56,267 bases of DNA from contig NZ_NFVA01000044.1 in NCBI RefSeq assembly GCF_002264395.1, positions 1 to 56,267 of the forward strand, written 5' to 3'. The translations under genes were made by a program, and so were the position numbers. Position 1 is the first letter of the stretch. Every line of letters begins with the position of its first letter. Shown here piece after piece: positions 51,778-56,267 of the stretch. Below the pieces are notes generated by a model. That model worked only from the letters and a program-made list of their open reading frames with translations, was not told the DNA's origin and searched no databases. Origin of the DNA: Paenibacillus sp. VTT E-133291. GTDB lineage: Bacteria; Bacillota; Bacilli; Paenibacillales; Paenibacillaceae.

Positions 51778-53142
51778 GTGAACATAGATAACAACTTGTT
51801 ATCCGCCATCGAAACGAACTGGTATGGATTTGTTGCTTCCATATTTGTTTTTGCAATTTTGTTTCTACTGGCACGTAAACGAATCGGGTTTGGTACTCGA
51901 GTACTCATCGGACTTGGCATCGGACTTATTGCCGGAATATTCTTTCAATACTTCGATTTAGAGACCAAAGCTATCAGTACATTCGGCAGCATTTATGTAA
52001 GCTTGATTCGCATGCTCGTCATTCCTTTAGTCTTCATACTCGTATTGAACAGCATTTCTTCCTTAACTAATCTGGAGTATCTACGTAAAATAGGGATCAA
52101 AACCTTCGCCTGGTTCCTCGGTACGACGGGTATTGCTTCTATTATCGGCCTATCCGTGGCATTGCTGTTCAATCCCGGCCAAGGGATTCAGCAGGATGTA
52201 CCCGCAGATTTCGCTGCTCGGGAAATTCCGACCTTCTCACAGGTTATTCTAGATCTCGTTCCATCTAACCCTGTGAATGAAGCAGCTACGGGAAAAGTTG
52301 TGCCTCTGCTCATTTTCGCTATCTTCCTAGCAGTAGCTATCATCAAGATTGGTTCTAAGAAACCAGAAGCCGTGAAACCTGTACGTGATCTTATTGAGTC
52401 ATTGACACTGATACTGCATCAGGTCGTGAAATTCATTATTCGCCTAACACCTTACGGCGTATTCGCACTGATTGCCGGAATTACTGCTCGGTATGGCTGG
52501 GAAACGCTGCAGGAGCTGGGCAGTGTTATTATCACCTCATATGTAGCAATGATTATACATTTTGTGCTTATCTTTGGCGGGTTGGTTCTATTGGTAGCGA
52601 AAGTGAACCCAATTCGTTTCTTCCGCAAAATATATCCAACCATTACTGTTGCCTTCACAACCAGAAGCAGCTACGCAACACTTCCTGTCAATCTTGAAGT
52701 CATTACGAAGCGTCTGCATGTCTCCCCACGGATCGCGAGCTTTATCGCCCCATTAGGAGCATCGGTCAACTTTAATGCTTGCGGCGGGATTTGGCCGGCA
52801 ATTGTGGCTGTGTTTACCGCCCAAGTATTCGGTATTGATCTGAACTGGACGGACTACATTACGCTGGTCTTAGTAAGTATTATCTCTTCTATTGGTGTAG
52901 CTGGCGTACCTGGACCAGCCGTAATCTCCACTACGGTAGTATTAACCGCTCTTGGTCTGCCGCTTGAAGGAATCGCTATCGTTGCAGGTGTAGAAGCGCT
53001 CATCGATATGGGTCGTACCGCTGTAAATGCAACGGGAACAGCTGTAACCGCGTTGTTGGTCGCAAATTCAGAAGGTGAATTTGACCGCGAAGCCTTTAAT
53101 AGCAATGACGACGAAGATGATATTCTAGTGGGTACAGTTTAA
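51778..53142 (+). CDS. Dicarboxylate/amino acid:cation symporter, TcyP-like
   Basis: A 454-aa DAACS family transporter with about eight helices and two re-entrant loops. Closest in layout to L-cystine symporter TcyP of B. subtilis: RMLVIPLVFILVLNSISS, NPIRFFRKIYPTITVAFTTRSSYATLPVNLE, FNACGGIWPAIVAV and EALIDMGRTAVNATG. The Ser-rich TTRSS and the NATG motif contribute to substrate and sodium binding. GGGGG lies 8 nt before the GTG at 51778; the TTG at 51772 is too close. The acidic C-terminus (SNDDEDD) is cytosolic. The substrate is cystine or another amino acid. It ends at a strong terminator. Confidence 0.88.
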   Translation: MNIDNNLLSAIETNWYGFVASIFVFAILFLLARKRIGFGTRVLIGLGIGLIAGIFFQYFDLETKAISTFGSIYVSLIRMLVIPLVFILVLNSISSLTNLEYLRKIGIKTFAWFLGTTGIASIIGLSVALLFNPGQGIQQDVPADFAAREIPTFSQVILDLVPSNPVNEAATGKVVPLLIFAIFLAVAIIKIGSKKPEAVKPVRDLIESLTLILHQVVKFIIRLTPYGVFALIAGITARYGWETLQELGSVIITSYVAMIIHFVLIFGGLVLLVAKVNPIRFFRKIYPTITVAFTTRSSYATLPVNLEVITKRLHVSPRIASFIAPLGASVNFNACGGIWPAIVAVFTAQVFGIDLNWTDYITLVLVSIISSIGVAGVPGPAVISTTVVLTALGLPLEGIAIVAGVEALIDMGRTAVNATGTAVTALLVANSEGEFDREAFNSNDDEDDILVGTV

Positions 53143-53179
53143 ACGCTGAACACGCAAGCAAAACGCCTTTCTTATATTT

Positions 53180-53226
53180 TAAAAACCTCCGGCATCTGCT
53201 TATAGCAGAAAGCCGGAGGTTTTTTT
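53180..53226. terminator. Bidirectional terminator
   Basis: AAAAACCTCCGGC (53181-53193) and GCCGGAGGTTTTTTT (53212-53226), with an inner CTGC/GCAG stem, lie between the convergent tcyP-like and dehydrogenase genes. Confidence 0.95.
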
Positions 53227-53250
53227 GTAGATTCATATAAGATTCAGTTA

Positions 53251-54246
53251 TTACTGCATGCTAATTCTTTGGCGTTGTTTAGCTGAAGCAAGACAGGTTT
53301 CAACCAGCCGCATACTTAGCACTGGATCCTCCGGTGCAATGAGTCTCTTTCCTGTGAACACAGCAGCTGCAAAATCATCCACCTGCCGAATGTACGGATT
53401 AGCCCCTGTGGCATCAACCCGTCTCATCTCATCGCCAGTGTACACAAAGAATTCCGCATCCTCGTCTCTAGCGTTGAAAGGCATAGGCACCTCAATTCGT
53501 CCCTCAGTCCCAAGAATCTCCAAGAGCTGGCGGTTATATGCCCACATACCGCAATCAAAGATCAAGCTTAAACCATTTGGAAACTCTACCAGCCCTGAAG
53601 CCATCATATCTACATTATCATGCTCAGGGGAGAACTTCGCATGCACGGTCACAGCTTCCGGCTCCGTCCCAAACAAAAGTCGTGCTGCACTTAATGGATA
53701 ACAGCCCACATCATAAAGCGAGCCGCCGCCCCAAGCCGATTTAAAACGAATATTTGAAGTGTCTGTAGCATCATTGTAAGTAAATGTACCTCGAATCGAG
53801 CGTAATTCTCCGATTTCACCGCTAGCGATAATGTCCTGGAGTTCAGCAATCCGTGGATGATGCCGATACATGTATGCCTCTGCTAAGTGGACGCCTGCAT
53901 CGTTGCATGCTTTCACCATCTCTGCAGCCTCTGCACTGTTCAGCGCGATCGGTTTCTCACACAACACATGCTTACCCGCTTCTGCCGCACGGATCACCCA
54001 TTCTCGATGAAGATGATTCGGGAGCGGAACATACACCGCATCGATTTCTTTATCTGCAAGTAACTCTTCATAACTGCCATATGCTTTCTCTATTCCGAAC
54101 TCTGCGGCTACAGCGCTGCTTTTTTCCAAGCCACGACTCGCTATCGCCTTAATCATTCCCGAATCTGAATTCATGATAGCTGGCATCACTGAACCTGTCG
54201 CAATCTGCGCACAGCCTATGATCCCCCAGCGAAGTTTTTGCACCAT
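53251..54246 (-). CDS. Gfo/Idh/MocA family oxidoreductase
   Basis: A 331-aa NAD(P)-dependent dehydrogenase-like protein. The Rossmann motif is WGIIGCAQIA, the lysine motif is LCEKPIAL, and the C-terminal domain includes GGGSLYDVGCYPLSAARLLFG, typical of trans-dihydrodiol or xylose dehydrogenase-like members. AGAGGTG lies 7 nt before the ATG at 54246. Monocistronic. Its substrate is unknown; it differs enough from the other Gfo/Idh gene at 38.7 kb that they are unlikely to be recent duplicates. Confidence 0.88.
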   Translation of the reverse strand: MVQKLRWGIIGCAQIATGSVMPAIMNSDSGMIKAIASRGLEKSSAVAAEFGIEKAYGSYEELLADKEIDAVYVPLPNHLHREWVIRAAEAGKHVLCEKPIALNSAEAAEMVKACNDAGVHLAEAYMYRHHPRIAELQDIIASGEIGELRSIRGTFTYNDATDTSNIRFKSAWGGGSLYDVGCYPLSAARLLFGTEPEAVTVHAKFSPEHDNVDMMASGLVEFPNGLSLIFDCGMWAYNRQLLEILGTEGRIEVPMPFNARDEDAEFFVYTGDEMRRVDATGANPYIRQVDDFAAAVFTGKRLIAPEDPVLSMRLVETCLASAKQRQRISMQ

Positions 54247-54344
54247 AACGGCACACCTCTTCCCTTGGTCTAGTTACTATACTTTAAGACACCTTATCAT
54301 AAAATGAAACGCAGCACTAATCAAAGAGAACAGTCAGAACGCAA

Positions 54345-54393
54345 AAAAAGCAGCACCCAAAGGAGCCTCGACTCCGATAGACACTGCTTTTTA
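54345..54393 (-). terminator. Terminator of the prenyltransferase gene
   Basis: AAAAAGCAG / CTGCTTTTT with an inner GGAG/CTCC stem, followed by a T run on the minus strand, lies just after the stop codon. Confidence 0.85.
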
Positions 54394-54407
54394 ATTCGAT
54401 GGAGAAG

Positions 54408-55361
54408 CTACATGATCATATTTAACAGGACAGCCGCACCAAGCACAACTATACGTGCCGTGCTCATCAACACAAAATTTTTGACAGCAAGAATAAAGGT
54501 ACTCGCCTTCTCCTGCTTCTGTGTGAACAAATAGATATTTCGGTGCAATGGGATCAGTGTAAGTAGAATCGCCAAGACAAGAATAGGGTTAACCCCCAAG
54601 ATCAGCAACACTACAAGATCCAGATAAGAGACATAGTAAAGATATTTAAACAGCAAGAGCGCATTGCGGCGGCCAATATAGACCGGAAGCGTGTACCTGC
54701 GGTTCTCCATATCTTCATCAATATCACAGATATTATTAGCGAGCATAATCCCTGCAATCCCTAAAATGGCGGGAACAGAGAACCAGAACAGGTATAGCAC
54801 TTCCACAATGTTAATATTCAGGCTGACCCAGCCGTTCTGAAGCAGCAGCGACACCACATGCTCGTCGGTATGGATATAAGCAGAGATAAAAATAATAACA
54901 AAACCCATAAACAAACCTGAGAACAGTTCACCTAACGGCATCCGCGAGATCGGAATCGGTCCGAACGAATAAAGGATACCTATTAAGAACGACAGTCCAC
55001 CCAGCAAAAAGACCAGCAAACCTGTCTGAGTAACAAGGGCGATCCCTCCCCCTGCAGCCAACACTAGCAAAATAACAATGGTCGCCACGACGGTGCTCTC
55101 TTTTAGCTTAAAATGTACAATTGCATTATGCGTTTCATAGCCATAGCCGTGGGTTTTGGAAGCTTTTTTAAAATCGTAATAGTTGTTAATCGCTGTCGTT
55201 GCCATATCAAAACTTAGTAAGGAAACGAACATCAAACCAAAACGCAACACATAAAAATCCTCAAACCGGTACAGGGCATACAGCGTCCCCATTAGGAAGG
55301 GGATCATACTGGCTACTTTTGTCGGCAACTCCACAAATCTTAGAAAGCTTTTAATATTCAC
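54408..55361 (-). CDS. UbiA family prenyltransferase (MenA-like)
   Basis: A 317-aa integral membrane prenyltransferase with eight to nine helices. The first Asp-rich motif is NNYYDF and the second NICDIDEDMENRRYT, both needed to bind Mg2+ and the prenyl diphosphate. It resembles 1,4-dihydroxy-2-naphthoate polyprenyltransferase of menaquinone synthesis. AAGGG lies 8 nt before the GTG at 55361; a second GTG three codons earlier is too close to that site. The upstream gene at 55400 lies only 38 nt away, so the two are probably co-transcribed. No other men genes are near, so an alternative aromatic acceptor is possible. Confidence 0.87.
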   Translation of the reverse strand: MNIKSFLRFVELPTKVASMIPFLMGTLYALYRFEDFYVLRFGLMFVSLLSFDMATTAINNYYDFKKASKTHGYGYETHNAIVHFKLKESTVVATIVILLVLAAGGGIALVTQTGLLVFLLGGLSFLIGILYSFGPIPISRMPLGELFSGLFMGFVIIFISAYIHTDEHVVSLLLQNGWVSLNINIVEVLYLFWFSVPAILGIAGIMLANNICDIDEDMENRRYTLPVYIGRRNALLLFKYLYYVSYLDLVVLLILGVNPILVLAILLTLIPLHRNIYLFTQKQEKASTFILAVKNFVLMSTARIVVLGAAVLLNMIM

Positions 55362-55399
55362 ACCATACACCCTTATTTATCAATTGAGCCTGCAAGGTA

Positions 55400-56176
55400 T
55401 TACTGTTCAGTCGTTGTAATCTTTACTGGGGACCATTCAGCAATAACCGTTTGTCCATGCACAGACACGCTACCCTCAGGACTCAGATCCTTCTCTGTCA
55501 TAATTCCGAGCGCCACTGTAAAGTTGTTGAATTTGAGCGGAATATTTTTCTCGCGGCGTACCTCTTTGCCATTCAAATAGAATACAGCCTCATCCTTGCC
55601 ACGGTGGTACGTAATGCGGTAGGTATTAAATTCACGTGGCTGGAAATCCGTATCTTCTTTAAAGATGCAGAAATATTTCGTTCCTTTGCTCTCTGGTACT
55701 TGTACGCCCGGGAACGGCAGAATACCATATACACTAGCATATTTATCATTTCCCGCAAAAAAGTCTAACGCCGCACCTGTCGTAAAATCAAGCAAGTTCA
55801 GCGACACATAACCGTCGTACAAGTCTCCAGGTGCTGTTCCTTGTGTGCGGCAACGAATTTGCAGCTCGAAGCTAATCTCTCCAGCCTCAGGAATTTCCAC
55901 TGGCTCCGCGGAGTAATACATATGCTTAGCATTATCTAGAATTTGCACTTGATGATTCTCACGAGATAATTTGGCACGTACATACAAGGTATCATTACGA
56001 ACAATAACTACCGCTTCCGGTTCACGATAAGCCCAGAACGATCCATCAGGCAGTGTAAATCCACCTGTTTTCCAAACCTTTCCTTCTTCTAAAATAGAGT
56101 GGAAGTCTCCAAGCACCATTTGGATACTTTTAGCGTTTGGTTCTTCCTTCATCAATTCCTTTTCCTTCTTTTCCAT
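55400..56176 (-). CDS. Unrecognised beta-rich protein (possible ConA-like fold)
   Basis: A 258-aa cytosolic protein without signal peptide or membrane segment; I could not assign a family with certainty. After a charged N-terminal start (MEKKEKELMKEEP) the chain is rich in alternating hydrophobic strands with aromatic residues (GGFTLPDGSFWAYREPEAVVIV, RITYHRGKDEAVFYLNGKEVRREKNIPLKFNNFTVALGIMTEKD). That last stretch resembles strands of concanavalin A-like lectin/glucanase or laminin-G-type domains. AAGGAG lies 9 nt before the ATG at 56176. It is the first gene of a probable two-gene operon with the UbiA-type gene, so a role in handling a lipophilic or aromatic substrate is conceivable, but no function is claimed. 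Confidence 0.7.
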   Translation of the reverse strand: MEKKEKELMKEEPNAKSIQMVLGDFHSILEEGKVWKTGGFTLPDGSFWAYREPEAVVIVRNDTLYVRAKLSRENHQVQILDNAKHMYYSAEPVEIPEAGEISFELQIRCRTQGTAPGDLYDGYVSLNLLDFTTGAALDFFAGNDKYASVYGILPFPGVQVPESKGTKYFCIFKEDTDFQPREFNTYRITYHRGKDEAVFYLNGKEVRREKNIPLKFNNFTVALGIMTEKDLSPEGSVSVHGQTVIAEWSPVKITTTEQ

Positions 56177-56216
56177 GAAAGCTCACTCCTTCTGTATGTT
56201 AATTATTAGTACAAGC

Positions 56217-56255
56217 AAAAACGCCTTCAGCGTCCCTAATGGACGGTAAGCGTTT
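56217..56255 (-). terminator. Terminator of a gene beyond the right edge
   Basis: AAACGC/GCGTTT (56219-56224 with 56250-56255) with an inner CGTCC/GGACG stem is followed on the minus strand by TTTTTGC. It would end a minus-strand gene outside this window. Confidence 0.75.
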
Positions 56256-56267
56256 ATGCGAGAAATA

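Overview
The window looks like a chromosomal segment of a spore-forming Firmicute close to Paenibacillus. The reasons are AGGAGG-type ribosome binding sites, frequent TTG/GTG starts, a three-gene spore germination receptor operon, a Spo0E-like phosphatase, and a peptide receptor of the AimR/AloR type. No rRNA, tRNA, CRISPR array, insertion sequence or prophage was recognised. Most genes lie on the minus strand in short operons closed by clear intrinsic terminators. Identifications come from reading motifs, not from database searches.

Layout. 0-5.1 kb: glutaminyl-tRNA synthetase, an acetyltransferase, and an MFS-GNAT-MOSC cluster. 5.4-10 kb: a possible small RNA, a formate/nitrite channel, water-forming NADH oxidase and formate-tetrahydrofolate ligase; the channel and oxidase carry paired TGTGA-N6-TCACA type palindromes (Rex or Fnr). 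10-18 kb: glutathione peroxidase, a VanY-type carboxypeptidase, a DEAD-box helicase with a very long RGG tail, a phasin-UbiB pair, a ThuA-like protein and a uroporphyrinogen-III synthase-like protein. 18-24.3 kb: a chemoreceptor, a PerR-like Fur protein with an unusual residue, and a gerA-type operon behind a plausible sigma-G promoter. 24.4-30 kb: a FAD/Rieske oxidoreductase, an SDR, an IsdG-type haem oxygenase and an MMPL transporter. 30-34.4 kb: a MarR-controlled heterodimeric ABC exporter with a consensus promoter and two operators.

34.4-36.5 kb is the most interesting part. A HTH-TPR receptor gene overlaps, out of frame, an unlisted 41-codon gene for a secreted pro-peptide. Both run on the minus strand, between a Spo0E-like phosphatase and the MarR/ABC operon. 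This has the architecture of an RRNPP (AimR-AimP / AloR-AloP) quorum-sensing pair.

36.5-56 kb: a LysR regulator divergent from cidA/cidB-like genes, two Gfo/Idh/MocA dehydrogenases, an XPD/DinG-like helicase fused to a RecB/Cas4-type nuclease, an LTA synthase, a second MarR protein, a second chemoreceptor, an MHYT-GGDEF-EAL protein, an ABC-2 transporter pair, a TcyP-like symporter, a UbiA/MenA prenyltransferase and an unrecognised 258-residue protein.
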